Positions 15,544 to 24,713 of a DNA stretch of 33,332 nt are shown in pieces. The stretch comes from Candidatus Obscuribacterales bacterium (GTDB lineage: Bacteria > Cyanobacteriota > Vampirovibrionia > Obscuribacterales > Obscuribacteraceae). Position 1 is the first letter of the stretch, and each line of letters begins with the position of its first letter. The stretch is taken from contig JAIEPM010000647.1 in assembly GCA_019748395.1 (NCBI GenBank), positions 1 to 33,332 of the forward strand, in the 5' to 3' direction. A model generated the notes under the pieces. The model did no database searches. It saw only the letters and a program-made list of their open reading frames with translations, and was not told where the DNA came from. Both the position numbers and the translations under genes were made by a program.

Positions 15544-16686
15544 GTGCGAGTTCACGAAATCGGACAATTTTACGGTGAGCGAAAAGGCTGGCGAATGTTT
15601 GACGCTAAGTCTCTCACGCCCGAAATCAAGAGATATTTGAATGCCGAGTCTGAGTTCCTGGCAAGAGCCATGCAAAACGGCTACGGCACGCTGATCGAGG
15701 TCGGTTGCGGCTATGGACGCTACATGGAATGGGCTCTCAGCCGCAATTTTGGCTATCTTGGTCTAGACATAGTCCCCTGGTTGGTGGACATGGGTCAGCT
15801 CAGAGCAAAGCAAGCCCAATTGAAATTTCCAAATTCACGCGCAGCAGTTATTTTGCACGCAGCCGAGGACCTAGACAAAATCCTAAAAAATCTAAGCGCC
15901 GATCATCCTTTGCAAAACTCACTTGTTTTCTTTCCATTCAATTGCCTGGGAAACGTTGCACATTTTGATATGGTGCTTGATGCACTCAAGAATGCCGAGC
16001 TTGATGTGCTTGTTTCGACATTCAAAACCGATGCCAGTGCCACCAAAATCCGAAAGGATTATTACAAGAACTGTGGTTACGAAAAATTGAACAGCCGCAT
16101 CCTGAAACAGGGACTTCTGATTGTTTCAGAAGAAGGTTTCCATGCCATGGCTTATCACGAAGACATACTCATAAATGCCTTCAAGAAAAGAGGATTCGAA
16201 GCAAAAGAACTGATGAGCGCCGATAATCTGGGATGCCTGGCATTTTTTTCATTCAAGCGCGATACGGCGCCTTCAAAAACTTCGGCTACTGATGACTTCA
16301 TAAGAGAAAAAACAGGCTTGCTCGAAGCAACTCTTTATCTGGTTAGTTCAGACACGCTCCTCGATCATAGCTCCGGAGAGAAGGCAGACGGCAGCCTGCT
16401 CTCATTTTCAGAAACGCAAATCCACTGTTATCAAGCAAGCGGCAATTACCTTGAAGCCGAATCAAGAATTTTTATTCCTGAAGCTACGGCGGTGCGCTTA
16501 GTGCTCCCCTTGATGCTTCAGGAGAAGGAAGATATGAGTTCCGGTTATGCAGATCTCGTAGCTGAGATCAGTAACTGCAGCAGCCTTGGAAATGGACTCT
16601 TCAAAATAACCCTGACAGTTAAAGGAAGCGATTCAGCCATTCTAGAGAGATTCATATCTCAAAGCGCTAAAACTTTATCGCCATGA
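15544..16686 (+). CDS. SAM-dependent methyltransferase with PilZ-like C-terminal domain
   Basis: This protein is about 380 residues. The N-terminal class I methyltransferase has motif I TLIEVGCGYGRYMEWA (49-64), an acidic motif II GLDIVPW (73-79) and motif IV-like NSLVFFPFNCLGN. The C-terminal part (about 255-375) is beta-rich. TQIHCYQASGNYLEAESRI and a terminal GLFKITLTVKGSDSAILERFI resemble the end of a PilZ domain, but the RxxxR and DxSxxG residues that bind c-di-GMP are not evident, so it would be a degenerate version. The GTG at 15544 has AGAGG 5 bases upstream. An earlier GTG (15517) and a later ATG (15595, AAGG 7 bases away) are alternatives. It starts 135 bp from the divergent adenylation gene and overlaps the glycosyltransferase gene by 4 bp. 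Confidence 0.8.
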   Translation: MRVHEIGQFYGERKGWRMFDAKSLTPEIKRYLNAESEFLARAMQNGYGTLIEVGCGYGRYMEWALSRNFGYLGLDIVPWLVDMGQLRAKQAQLKFPNSRAAVILHAAEDLDKILKNLSADHPLQNSLVFFPFNCLGNVAHFDMVLDALKNAELDVLVSTFKTDASATKIRKDYYKNCGYEKLNSRILKQGLLIVSEEGFHAMAYHEDILINAFKKRGFEAKELMSADNLGCLAFFSFKRDTAPSKTSATDDFIREKTGLLEATLYLVSSDTLLDHSSGEKADGSLLSFSETQIHCYQASGNYLEAESRIFIPEATAVRLVLPLMLQEKEDMSSGYADLVAEISNCSSLGNGLFKITLTVKGSDSAILERFISQSAKTLSP

Positions 16687-17948
16687 GAATTCCATTGAAG
16701 AAACTGAAATTCAATGAAACAGCAAGCAAGCACTTGAAACAGCTTGAAGAATTGCGCAGCCCTGAGGACTTAAAGCTCATAAACGAACTGGCAAATTACA
16801 TCGACTGCAAAAAAGCAGATAACTTCGTAATCATTCCCTGCCATATCAAAGAATCCGGTTTGAAAGAAAGCCTGCTTGCCTACAAAGACGCAGCTCTGGA
16901 TCCCTCAACTGAAATTATTGTTTTCATCAATGCCAGCGAATCAAGCTCAGATCAAGAATTCCAAGAACTTGCAGCAAAGCGCATTCTTGATATTGAAGCA
17001 GCGATGCATGATTTAGCAGCGCTTAAAGTCCAAGTACTCAGCCACCATTTCAGGTCGAAGCGCAACCAGTCGCGCATTCGCGGCGTGGTTACGGACGCCC
17101 TGATCAAGCAATGCCTGGAAACTGGTATTGAAGACCCGATCCTCATCTCCAATGATGCAGATGCTCTGGCATATGCTCCCAATTATCTGAAAGAAATAAG
17201 AGAGAGTTTTAGAAACAATGAGCTGCTTGATTTTGCTTCAGGTCCGATTTTTTGGTCCGGCTGTGATAGCCAGGCAAGAATCAGATACAGACCGGAGATT
17301 CCACTGCCGGAAGTTTTTTTGAGTGATTTTTTCGGACAGTTCGGTGACGAAATTTACCGAGAGTATGGTCATATTTACACAACCGGCTGCAACTCGGCGT
17401 TCCGGCTGGCCTCTGTTTGCGCAATTAACGGATATGACTTCAGCTATGAACCATCCTTTGATGTTGAAATCGGAGTTCGCCTTAAAGAAATGCGACAAGC
17501 AGCAGCCGAGGATTCTGCAGGCTTTAGCCAATTCCTTTATAAATGTTCTCTCTCAACGAATCCTAGAAGAGCCTTTTATGCGCAACTTAAGAATATTCCA
17601 TACGGAATGCAGTTCGATAACTTCGCAACTGTACTGGGAGCGGAATTGAGCATCCTGGAATGCATCGAGGCTTACCAAAACAGCAAGGAGTTTCTGCAAA
17701 TTGATGAACTGAAAGACTATGAAGCGAACAAATCAAAGGTCCATCAAAGATTGAGCTCTACTTTTGAACAGTTCATTATCGGTGAAGCAGCGCAAAACAA
17801 GGCGGCTTTCGCAAAACGACTGGCAGATCGTTTAGGCATGGAAGTTCTTGAACTCGATGCAAGCTCAGATAGGTTCTCAATCAGCTTCAACTGGGACAAA
17901 TCAACGCAATTCCTGAACAGGATAGTACAGTGGGCAAAATATCTTTAA
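16683..17948 (+). CDS. GT-A-fold (family 2-like) glycosyltransferase
   Basis: This 421-residue protein has a nucleotide-sugar binding start NFVIIPCHIKESGLKESLLA (47-66), beta-strand EIIVFINASES (77-87), and a DxD motif, Asp158-Ala-Asp160 in ILISNDADAL. The acceptor region TTGCNSAFRLASVCAINGYD (233-252) is followed by the acidic FDVEIGVRL (259-267). This is the layout of GT2-type glycosyltransferases. The C-terminal 120 residues are helical and unassigned. No membrane segment is seen. The ATG overlaps the methyltransferase stop (ATGA), so the two are translationally coupled. Donor and acceptor are unknown. Being divergent from the adenylation/AOS/ATP-grasp set suggests a shared product. Confidence 0.82.
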   Translation: MRIPLKKLKFNETASKHLKQLEELRSPEDLKLINELANYIDCKKADNFVIIPCHIKESGLKESLLAYKDAALDPSTEIIVFINASESSSDQEFQELAAKRILDIEAAMHDLAALKVQVLSHHFRSKRNQSRIRGVVTDALIKQCLETGIEDPILISNDADALAYAPNYLKEIRESFRNNELLDFASGPIFWSGCDSQARIRYRPEIPLPEVFLSDFFGQFGDEIYREYGHIYTTGCNSAFRLASVCAINGYDFSYEPSFDVEIGVRLKEMRQAAAEDSAGFSQFLYKCSLSTNPRRAFYAQLKNIPYGMQFDNFATVLGAELSILECIEAYQNSKEFLQIDELKDYEANKSKVHQRLSSTFEQFIIGEAAQNKAAFAKRLADRLGMEVLELDASSDRFSISFNWDKSTQFLNRIVQWAKYL

Positions 17949-18084
17949 GGCCACCTGATTTAGATAACAAAACAGCAAACTTGTCAAGGTGCTTTTGGCT
18001 CTATTTTAGATCCCTGGATTCTGGCATCCTAAACTTGTTGTATTGAGCCTTAGCAGGCCCACTCAGCATTACTAGAGTTTCGAA

Positions 18085-18105
18085 GCCTCTAAATAGAGGT
18101 ATAAA
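18085..18105 (+). promoter_or_regulatory. Candidate -10 element with small hairpin before the 339-residue gene
   Basis: TATAAA at 18100-18105 lies 16 bp before the SD GGAGAGG (18121-18127). It is immediately preceded by a 5-bp hairpin CCTCT-AAAT-AGAGG (18086-18099). No good -35 is seen at the expected distance, so the promoter call is tentative. Confidence 0.35.
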
Positions 18106-18135
18106 ATCCACTGTAGAGTCCGGAGAGGTCTAACG

Positions 18136-19155
18136 ATGGGCGGAGAGATTTTTGATACTAAAAAAGCGGAAGCCCCTGCAGATGACTCACATCTGAGGCC
18201 AAACCCATTCGGCGACCTTCTGGGCGGACCGGGAAAGGTCAATCCCGGTGGCGACAACAGCCCGGGCAAGATTAACCCCGGCGGCGATTCAAGCCCAGGC
18301 AAAATTAATCCGGGCGGCGATGCTCCAGGCAAAATCAACAGTGGCGGAGCCGATACACCGCAGGACAAACTGGACCGAGCCGTGGCAGTCGATGCAAGCA
18401 CTAAAGCTGCGTCAGGCGGCGATGCGGCTGGACTGCAAAAACAACTGCAAAGCGCATTTGAAAAAATGGGCGGCGACCCGAATAAATTTCAAAGATTCGC
18501 AGAAGATCTGGCAACTAAGCTAAAGGACGAAGGCATCACTGTCAAAGCAGGCAAAGGAAGCGTTGCTTTCCACAAAGATGGCAGCGCAGATGCTGTCGAG
18601 TTCAAAATGGACGGTAATCTAGATCCTACAACAGGCAAAATCAAAGGTGAAGCAAAAGCTCAATCTTACGATTGGGTGACAAAGCAAGATACCAGTAAAG
18701 ACGCTAATGCCGTAATCAAAGACTTCGGCAAGAAAGAAAGTTCCGCCGACGGAAAACTCAGAGATTCCAGAGAGCTTGGTAAGAGCTTCGACGAATCATT
18801 TGCCAAAAACGACTTTTCCCAATTCAACAAAGATATTGCAGCAAGCTTCGCACAGGCCTATAAAGTAGGCGGCATGGAAGCTGTCAGAAAGCTCGAAAGA
18901 GATGCAAACGACCCAGGTAAAGGCGGAGCAGCCACCGAAGGTGCCGGACCAATCGCAATTGAAGAAAACGGCAATCTCAAAATCTATAACGGTGAAGGCT
19001 TATCAAAAGATGCCAAAGAACTCGCCAAAGCGCTCACGCCGGAACAGCTAAAAGCAGCAGGCATAGTCAAACATCCGGATTTTGGATTCCTGAAAATAAA
19101 AGATCAGGGGCCGCCTCCCATCGAATTGAAGGCGCTGACTTCTACTAGAAACTAA
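18136..19155 (+). CDS. Low-complexity protein with PGKINPGGD tandem repeats, unknown function
   Basis: This 339-residue hydrophilic protein has no signal peptide or membrane segment. The N-terminus contains about four tandem copies of an 11-residue unit, (S)PGKINPGGD(S) (residues 32-71; nt 18229-18348), collagen-like in Gly/Pro content. A Lys/Asp-rich mixed domain follows: LQKQLQSAFEKMGGDPNKFQRF (helical, about 95-116), VKAGKGSVAFHKDGSADAVEF (beta, about 127-147), FDESFAKNDFSQFNKDIAASF and a C-terminal ALTPEQLKAAGIVKHPDFGFL. In style it resembles the polar, DG-rich protein at 5692-9237. No function is assigned. SD GGAGAGG lies 8 bases before the ATG, and a strong terminator follows. Confidence 0.82.
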   Translation: MGGEIFDTKKAEAPADDSHLRPNPFGDLLGGPGKVNPGGDNSPGKINPGGDSSPGKINPGGDAPGKINSGGADTPQDKLDRAVAVDASTKAASGGDAAGLQKQLQSAFEKMGGDPNKFQRFAEDLATKLKDEGITVKAGKGSVAFHKDGSADAVEFKMDGNLDPTTGKIKGEAKAQSYDWVTKQDTSKDANAVIKDFGKKESSADGKLRDSRELGKSFDESFAKNDFSQFNKDIAASFAQAYKVGGMEAVRKLERDANDPGKGGAATEGAGPIAIEENGNLKIYNGEGLSKDAKELAKALTPEQLKAAGIVKHPDFGFLKIKDQGPPPIELKALTSTRN

Positions 19156-19173
19156 AAGCCAGTCAGTTCAATA

Positions 19174-19207
19174 AAAGGAAAGAGCCCCAAGCGGAGCTCT
19201 TTCCTTT
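19174..19207. terminator. Strong hairpin terminator, probably bidirectional
   Basis: AAAGGAAAGAGC (19174-19185) pairs perfectly with GCTCTTTCCTTT (19196-19207). The 12-bp stem has a 10-nt apical region whose CC/GG can extend it. The A-rich 5' arm and T-rich 3' arm let it work on both strands, ending the gene at 19155 (+) and the convergent gene ending at 19237 (-). Confidence 0.75.
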
Positions 19208-19236
19208 AACTTGCTTAGTTCAATATAGAATTCTCG

Positions 19237-19572
19237 CTAATCGGAATTCTTCTTTTCGAGCCTCTCGACTCTTTGCTCCACATTATCCAGGCGCAAAGAC
19301 AAATGTTCAAAACAACGATTCATGCCATCCATAATGGAATCTACGGCTTCGTTCACAATCTTATAGATTTTACTCTCAAGACTCTCACCTTGAGCTCTCA
19401 TTTCTGCACGAAGCTCCTCTCCTTGAGCTCTCATCTCGGCACGAAGCTCCTCAACCTGGCGATTATTGCGCGCCAATTGAAGATCTACCGAGTCTAGCCT
19501 TGCGTTCACATATGCAAATCCGTGTTTCACTTCTGATCTGAGCGCGTCAATTTCAATCTGATGGTTAATCAT
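19237..19572 (-). CDS. Small coiled-coil protein
   Basis: This 111-residue, highly charged protein is predicted by heptad pattern to be almost entirely coiled coil. It contains an exact tandem 11-residue unit EELRAEMRAQG followed by a near copy, encoded by 33-bp DNA repeats at 19390-19455, then IYKIVNEAVDSIMDGMNRCFEHL and RLDNVEQRVERLEKK. It resembles short DUF1640/Bdr-like coiled-coil proteins in style, but no family is claimed. The frame opens at 19590, but the ATG at 19572 has a near-perfect SD (AAAGGAGG, 7 bases away) and is chosen. It is divergent from the phosphoesterase gene. Confidence 0.85.
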   Translation of the reverse strand: MINHQIEIDALRSEVKHGFAYVNARLDSVDLQLARNNRQVEELRAEMRAQGEELRAEMRAQGESLESKIYKIVNEAVDSIMDGMNRCFEHLSLRLDNVEQRVERLEKKNSD

Positions 19573-19757
19573 ATGAACGCCTCCTTTCATCGACCAATAT
19601 TGCCCTCACTGTTTCTGAAGCAACCGTTCGCATTGAATGGCAGCTTTGAATTAAGGTGCAACGAAACACATACTAACGTATGCCCCAAGTCACTGTCAAT
19701 TGAAAATAATGAGTGTAAGATAAGGGATCGAAAATTGATGCAAAGGATTGCAGATTT

Positions 19758-20573
19758 ATGCCGCCAAAGTCGTTCAAACTGGTAATCATTAGCGATGTTC
19801 ATAAAGGCGATGACAAAGTTCAAGACGGAAGATTGCAGAAGCTTCCGTCCCGGGCTCTCTCCTATCTGCGTTATCTGGTAAATCGCATCAATACCGAAAT
19901 TCAACCCGACTTTGTTATGCAACTAGGCAATCTCATAGAAGCCGAAGATGCGGAAAGCGACGAGGAGAATTATGACACCGCCCTTGGTGTTTTTCGGCAA
20001 ATCTCCGTACCTGTTTATCATGCCGTCGGCAGCCATGAACAGGAGAATCTGAGCTTGAAACAAATCTCGTCCATGTTGAAATATTCAAAGCTCTATTATT
20101 CATTTGATTCAGGTCCATTTCACTTTGTCGTACTTTTTGCTCGCTCGCAAAAGAACGAAGGCATTCACATCGATGAAGCTCAGCGCAAATGGTTGGAACA
20201 GGATTTGATATCTTCCCATCGACCGACTCTGGTCTTCGTGCATCATCCTATCGATGAGCAGGATCTGAGCGGAAATTTCTGGTTTGAACAAAATCCGGAA
20301 CAATGCTTTGTATCTGAGCGCGCTGAAATACGAGCAATTCTGGCACGCAGCGGAAACGTTCTTGCCGTTTTCAGCGGCCACGTCCATCGCAATAATCTCG
20401 AGAGCCACGACAACATTTACTACGTCACAATACAATCACTCGTGGAGAATATGTCCAAAACGGGAAAGACTGCAAGCGAATCATTTGCAATCGTCACACT
20501 GAAACAGGATGAAATTTGCGTAGAAGTAGAAGGAGTCGACCCGGCCGAATATCGACTTTCAGCACAGCATTGA
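19758..20573 (+). CDS. Calcineurin-like metallophosphoesterase with altered metal-site residues
   Basis: This 271-residue cytosolic protein has the metallophosphoesterase blocks in order: DxH at Asp13/His15 (ISDVHKG); QLGNLIE (55-61), where the family has GDxxD; GSHE (91-94), where the family has GNH(D/E); FVHHP (160-164); and FSGHVHRN (205-212). Conserved Asp, His and GHxH remain, but the bridging Asp is Asn58 and the catalytic-site Asn is Ser92, so activity may be altered or lost. Substrate is unknown; the overall layout is like Icc/alkaline-phosphatase-type MPEs. SD AAAGGA lies about 11 bases before the ATG. The gene ends 7 bp from the convergent DUF2252 gene. Confidence 0.85.
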   Translation: MPPKSFKLVIISDVHKGDDKVQDGRLQKLPSRALSYLRYLVNRINTEIQPDFVMQLGNLIEAEDAESDEENYDTALGVFRQISVPVYHAVGSHEQENLSLKQISSMLKYSKLYYSFDSGPFHFVVLFARSQKNEGIHIDEAQRKWLEQDLISSHRPTLVFVHHPIDEQDLSGNFWFEQNPEQCFVSERAEIRAILARSGNVLAVFSGHVHRNNLESHDNIYYVTIQSLVENMSKTGKTASESFAIVTLKQDEICVEVEGVDPAEYRLSAQH

Positions 20574-20580
20574 GGCGAAA

Positions 20581-22137
20581 CTAAGTTTCAATTGTCGCCT
20601 CAATCCGTCCCTTCCGTATAGCCGTCAAGAGAGCTTTGTGATCGAACTCGGTTTGGTCGGCATATGCAACTGAAAACTCTGCAAGCGCTTTATCGAAAAC
20701 ATCCTTTGCGCCGAGATAACCGCTGATTGTAGCGGCATCACCGGAGCGAGCATGAGCGCGAGCCAATATCCACCCAAAAGACTCCGCCACCTCTATAATG
20801 CGCGACGTTGTCCAGAGTTCGGGAACCGGAGACATTTTCACATCCTTTAGTTGTCTCAAATAGAAATCTCTACCTTTTGCACCTTTCACGAAACCAAGCA
20901 TGATATCGCTATGCGATTGCATCAAACGCTGTCCTTCGACAACGCGCTGACCATGTTGCTTGTACTTGCTCTTAGCAAGATAAGGCTCAAGAACCGATTG
21001 CCGGGCTTCCTTAATTTGCAAAATCAGAGGATCCTTTTCATCAGCCATCAACAACATCACGGCACAGGCTGTACCGACACTACCGATGCCCACGACTTTG
21101 GTGGCAAAATCCATTATCACATAACGGTCAAGTAAGGTTCGGCGAGCATCATTAAGAGTGGCTTTGTAATCTTCAAAAGCACCTATGAGTCTTTCGACCC
21201 AATCAGTTTTACGCTGTTCTTCGTCATGATAAACCAGAGGCGGCTCATCTTTAAAAACGTATCTATTCCCTTTCAAGACCGTCATTTTCGGGAAATAGTA
21301 TTCTCGAATCGGTCTGTCTTTTGCCTTCTTCACATAAGCTTCTACATCTTCTCTAAAAGACTTATTTTTAATGGCTGAGAGGAATTCATTCAGCTCCATT
21401 TTCGAATACCAGATGTCTAGCGCGGTCATTTCGGAAAACTTGCGCATAGATTCACGGTAGGATCGCGCAACAGCCTCGGCAGCTTCTCGACAGATCTCTT
21501 CCTTGAAATTATTAGCTCGTCCTGCCAGAACAAAACTAGTTGCTAACCTTTTCAAATCCCATTCCCAGGGACCTGGAAGCGTTTCATCAAAATCATTAAT
21601 ATCAACAATCAGATTTCGCTCAGGTGTTGCGTATCCGCCAAAATTCAAAAGATGGCAGTCACCGCAGAGTTGAACCTGCAGTCCGGTGACAGGGGTGGAA
21701 GCAAGATCGGCTGCCATTAAAGCAGCACTTCCACGAAAAAAAGTAAAAGGGGACTTCATCATTCGCCCATAGCGAATGGGAATCAAATGCTCAATACGTC
21801 CGACGTTTGATTCTTCAAGAACTTCAATGGGGTCTCTTCTCTTGGGAGGCATGGACCAGAAAGCATGATCTTCCCTTGGCACAAGCTCTCTAAGGGCTTT
21901 ACCCTTCTCGCGACGCTCTCCGGCAGTAACAAAGTGACTGGCCTTGCCAAATTTCTTTCTGACGCCTTTTTCGTTGTCCTCAACTTGCAAACGCATCTGT
22001 TTCGGAGCAGATTTAGCGGGAACAGTCTTTTTCTGGCTTTCAACGGCAGGAGCCGCTTTCTTTGAGCTTTCCTTCAGCTTCTTTGCTCTAGCCGTCTTGG
22101 AAAGCGCGGTTTTCTCTAAACTTGTCTTCTTGGCCAT
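20581..22137 (-). CDS. DUF2252 family protein
   Basis: This 518-residue protein has a Lys/Ala-rich, probably disordered N-terminus (1-46) followed by a DUF2252 domain. Hallmarks: RYGRMMKSPFTFFRGSAALMAADL (122-145), CGDCHLLNFGGY (158-169), NDFDETLPGPWEWDLKRLATS (181-201), GSVGTACAVMLL (about 355-366) and a C-terminal ILARAHARSGDA. DUF2252 proteins are thought to be related to aminoglycoside-phosphotransferase/kinase-like folds, and the GDxHxxNFG and DFD motifs fit the catalytic and metal-binding loops, but no substrate is established. SD AAGGAAA lies 8 bases before the ATG. It is last in the leftward series after uvrB (147 bp gap). Confidence 0.9.
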   Translation of the reverse strand: MAKKTSLEKTALSKTARAKKLKESSKKAAPAVESQKKTVPAKSAPKQMRLQVEDNEKGVRKKFGKASHFVTAGERREKGKALRELVPREDHAFWSMPPKRRDPIEVLEESNVGRIEHLIPIRYGRMMKSPFTFFRGSAALMAADLASTPVTGLQVQLCGDCHLLNFGGYATPERNLIVDINDFDETLPGPWEWDLKRLATSFVLAGRANNFKEEICREAAEAVARSYRESMRKFSEMTALDIWYSKMELNEFLSAIKNKSFREDVEAYVKKAKDRPIREYYFPKMTVLKGNRYVFKDEPPLVYHDEEQRKTDWVERLIGAFEDYKATLNDARRTLLDRYVIMDFATKVVGIGSVGTACAVMLLMADEKDPLILQIKEARQSVLEPYLAKSKYKQHGQRVVEGQRLMQSHSDIMLGFVKGAKGRDFYLRQLKDVKMSPVPELWTTSRIIEVAESFGWILARAHARSGDAATISGYLGAKDVFDKALAEFSVAYADQTEFDHKALLTAIRKGRIEATIET

Positions 22138-22284
22138 GAGGCTTTTCCTTATTCATCTGCTAAATCATATCTTGGGCCGACTCGCGTTAAGATCCTTCTT
22201 TAGGACGATCACGTAAGTATTGATCTTCTACCCTCACCACTTCATGGCTGACAGCCGAATCTGGAAGCAAAGAAAAGCTGCAAA

Positions 22285-24312
22285 TTATTTTGTTTTTTGA
22301 CGGCGCTTCTCAAGCTGCTGCTGCACGGCCATTAGTTGATCCCGCAATTCAGCCGCTCGTTCAAAATCCATGGTTTTAGCTGCAGCTTTCATCTCCTGCT
22401 CGAGTTTACGAGCCAGTTTCGGCAGATCGGCTCCGGACATTTCCAGTTGTTCAGTGAGTTCTTTGCTGCTTATCTTTTGCACCGGTTTCGATTCTTTACC
22501 GCGCAGTTGCTCAAGCAAAGCGTTGCTTGTGTCTTTGACGATGGTTGTGGGCGTGATATTGTGCTCTTTGTTATATGCCAGCTGGATTGTGCGACGACGC
22601 TCTGTTTCAGACATAGCTTTAGCCATTGAATCAGTTATTCGATCGCCATAAAGTATTACTTGCCCGGCAGAGTTTCTGGCAGCTCGCCCGATCGTCTGGA
22701 TCAGCGACTTCTCTGCACGCAGAAAACCTTCCTTATCTGCTTCCATAATGGCGACAAGACTGACTTCAGGAAGGTCCAGCCCTTCTCGCAATAGATTTAC
22801 ACCAACCAGCACATCATAAGCACCCATACGCAAATCACGAAGTAGCTCGATTCGATCAAGAGCCTGAACTTCCGAATGTAACCAGCGCACACGGATGCCG
22901 ATTTGCTGCAAATACTCGCAAAGATCTTCGGCCATACGTTTTGTTAGAGTCGTGATCAAAACTCTCTCATCCTTAGCGGCTCGCTCACGAATTTCCTTTA
23001 TCAGGTCGTCTATCTGGCCCTGAATCGGTCTTACTTCCACTTCCGGATCGACCAATCCGGTCGGTCGAATAATTTGTTCGACTACCTGCTTGCTGACACC
23101 GAGCTCGTAATTTGCAGGTGTAGCCGATACGAAAACAACTTTACCGACACGAGCAAAGAACTCTTCAGCAGTGAGCGGTCTGTTATCTCTTGCACAGGGC
23201 AAACGGAATCCAAAATCTATAAGCGTGTTCTTTCTGGATCGATCTCCGTGATACATCCCCTGAAGCTGCGGCACGGAAACATGCGATTCGTCTATGAAAG
23301 TAATGAAACCATCGCGACCATACTTACGCACGAAATAATCGATTAAAGTCTGCGGCGGTTCGCCCGGCTTGCGTTGTTCAAGGATTCTCGAATAATTCTC
23401 GATACCGTTGCAGTGTCCGACCTCCTTGAGCATTTCGATATCGAAGCGCGTGCGCGACTTCAGCCTTTGAGCTTCCAAAAGTTTCTGATCTTTCATCAGC
23501 TCTTCAAGTCGCTCATCAAGCTCTTTTTCAATTTGCTCGACGGCTACGTCGATGGTAGTTTCATCTGCAACGTAGTGTTTTGCCGGATAGATACGAATTG
23601 TATTTACAAGTTCCTCAATTTCGCCTGTCGTAGGATTAACCACAGCAAGACGTTCTATCTCGTCACCGAACATTTCGATACGCACAATTCGTTCTTCATA
23701 AGCCGGAAAGATTTCAACAACATCACCGCGAGCACGAAAACGAGCTCGCTCCACGACCATATCGTTGCGTTCATAGTAAATATCGACAAAACGCCGGAGC
23801 AGCTGGTTTCGATCAATCTGATCACCGACATTCAACTCGACTGCCGCAGAAAGGTAACGTTCCGGCACGCCAAGACCGTAAATGCAACTTACCGAGGCAA
23901 CAACGACAACATCATCGCGTTCCCATAATGAGCGTGTCGCTGAGTGTCGCAAACGATCGATTTCATCGTTAATACTGGCTTCTTTCTCAATGAAAGTATC
24001 GGTGCTTGGGATATATGATTCCGGCTGGTAATAATCGTAATAGCTGATGAAATACTCGACGGCATTGTTCGGGAAGAACTCCCGAAACTCATTGCAAAGC
24101 TGACCGGCAAGCGTTTTGTTATGAGCAAGTACAAGAGCGGGCAGACCAGTTTCTTTGATCACCTGCGCCATGGTCATGGTCTTACCGGAGCCTGTGACAC
24201 CAAGCAATGTCTGGTAGTCGTGCCCGGCGATAATGCCTTCAGACAGACATTTGATAGCCTTCGGCTGATCTCCGGCAGGTTGGTATTTGGATACAAATTC
24301 GAAGTTTGACAT
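22285..24312 (-). CDS. uvrB: UvrABC system protein B (excinuclease subunit)
   Basis: This 675-residue DNA-damage recognition helicase takes part in nucleotide excision repair; it is loaded by UvrA and recruits UvrC. It is complete: N-terminal [11 protein letters not shown]; Walker A GVTGSGKT (38-45); the family-specific beta-hairpin [20 protein letters not shown] (90-109) that clamps DNA; DESH box (341-344); motif [15 protein letters not shown] (504-517); motif [11 protein letters not shown] (539-547); and a C-terminal UVR domain (about 631-669, [12 protein letters not shown]) that binds UvrC. ATG 24312 is chosen because family similarity starts there. The in-frame ATG 24324 adds four residues, and neither has a strong SD. 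It lies downstream of tatA and possibly shares its transcript. Confidence 0.97.
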   Translation of the reverse strand: MSNFEFVSKYQPAGDQPKAIKCLSEGIIAGHDYQTLLGVTGSGKTMTMAQVIKETGLPALVLAHNKTLAGQLCNEFREFFPNNAVEYFISYYDYYQPESYIPSTDTFIEKEASINDEIDRLRHSATRSLWERDDVVVVASVSCIYGLGVPERYLSAAVELNVGDQIDRNQLLRRFVDIYYERNDMVVERARFRARGDVVEIFPAYEERIVRIEMFGDEIERLAVVNPTTGEIEELVNTIRIYPAKHYVADETTIDVAVEQIEKELDERLEELMKDQKLLEAQRLKSRTRFDIEMLKEVGHCNGIENYSRILEQRKPGEPPQTLIDYFVRKYGRDGFITFIDESHVSVPQLQGMYHGDRSRKNTLIDFGFRLPCARDNRPLTAEEFFARVGKVVFVSATPANYELGVSKQVVEQIIRPTGLVDPEVEVRPIQGQIDDLIKEIRERAAKDERVLITTLTKRMAEDLCEYLQQIGIRVRWLHSEVQALDRIELLRDLRMGAYDVLVGVNLLREGLDLPEVSLVAIMEADKEGFLRAEKSLIQTIGRAARNSAGQVILYGDRITDSMAKAMSETERRRTIQLAYNKEHNITPTTIVKDTSNALLEQLRGKESKPVQKISSKELTEQLEMSGADLPKLARKLEQEMKAAAKTMDFERAAELRDQLMAVQQQLEKRRQKTK

Positions 24313-24335
24313 AGCAACTCGCATGACTAAGCGAT

Positions 24336-24362
24336 AATCAGCCGTGGTGGAGGCTGCTGATT
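24336..24362. repeat. Inverted repeat in the tatA-uvrB gap
   Basis: AATCAGC (24336-24342) and GCTGATT (24356-24362) are exact inverted repeats with a 13-nt loop. On the + strand the stem is followed by TTTTT, giving a terminator-like form antisense to the genes. On the minus strand it sits about 24 bp before the uvrB start and lacks a T-run. It could be a leader structure; its role is unknown. Confidence 0.3.
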
Positions 24363-24381
24363 TTTCTGCCTGTCGAAAGCC

Positions 24382-24597
24382 TTAGCTCTTCTTTTCTTCG
24401 AGAGCCTGTTCTTGCTGCTGCTTTTCGCTTTCTTTCAAAGCATTGGTCATTTCGCTCTGGGCATCAGTAAGCGAGCGCTTGAAGTTTCCAATGCCCTGAC
24501 CAAGAGCCTTACCGAGTTCCGGCAGTTTTTTAGGTCCAAATACCAGCAATGCCAATCCAAATACAATCGCTATTTCGCCAGGACCCACGTTAAACAT
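24382..24597 (-). CDS. tatA: Sec-independent translocase component TatA/TatE
   Basis: This 71-residue protein is a pore-forming subunit of the twin-arginine translocase, which exports folded proteins. Seen: a very short N-terminus, the single membrane helix [15 protein letters not shown] (7-21), the hinge [21 protein letters not shown] (20-40) with the conserved Phe-Gly and Pro, an amphipathic helix and an acidic/Gln-rich tail. Length and motifs are typical of TatA rather than TatB. tatC is not in the window. GAGG lies about 11 bases before the ATG. It lies between a secreted hydrolase gene (116 bp upstream) and uvrB (69 bp downstream). Confidence 0.95.
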   Translation of the reverse strand: MFNVGPGEIAIVFGLALLVFGPKKLPELGKALGQGIGNFKRSLTDAQSEMTNALKESEKQQQEQALEEKKS

Positions 24598-24713
24598 AAT
24601 ACTTGCCTCGACTCTCCACTACTCAAATCCTAACACACAGGCGGGCTCCAAACCCTGCATTTCGGCTAAGGCAACTGAAAACCGCGCCTGAACCAAGATT
24701 TTGGGAATCCAAG

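Noticed and set aside
24336-24362. Terminator call for the inverted repeat in the tatA-uvrB gap
   Set aside because: The T-run follows only on the + strand, where no gene ends nearby, so it is listed as an inverted repeat only.
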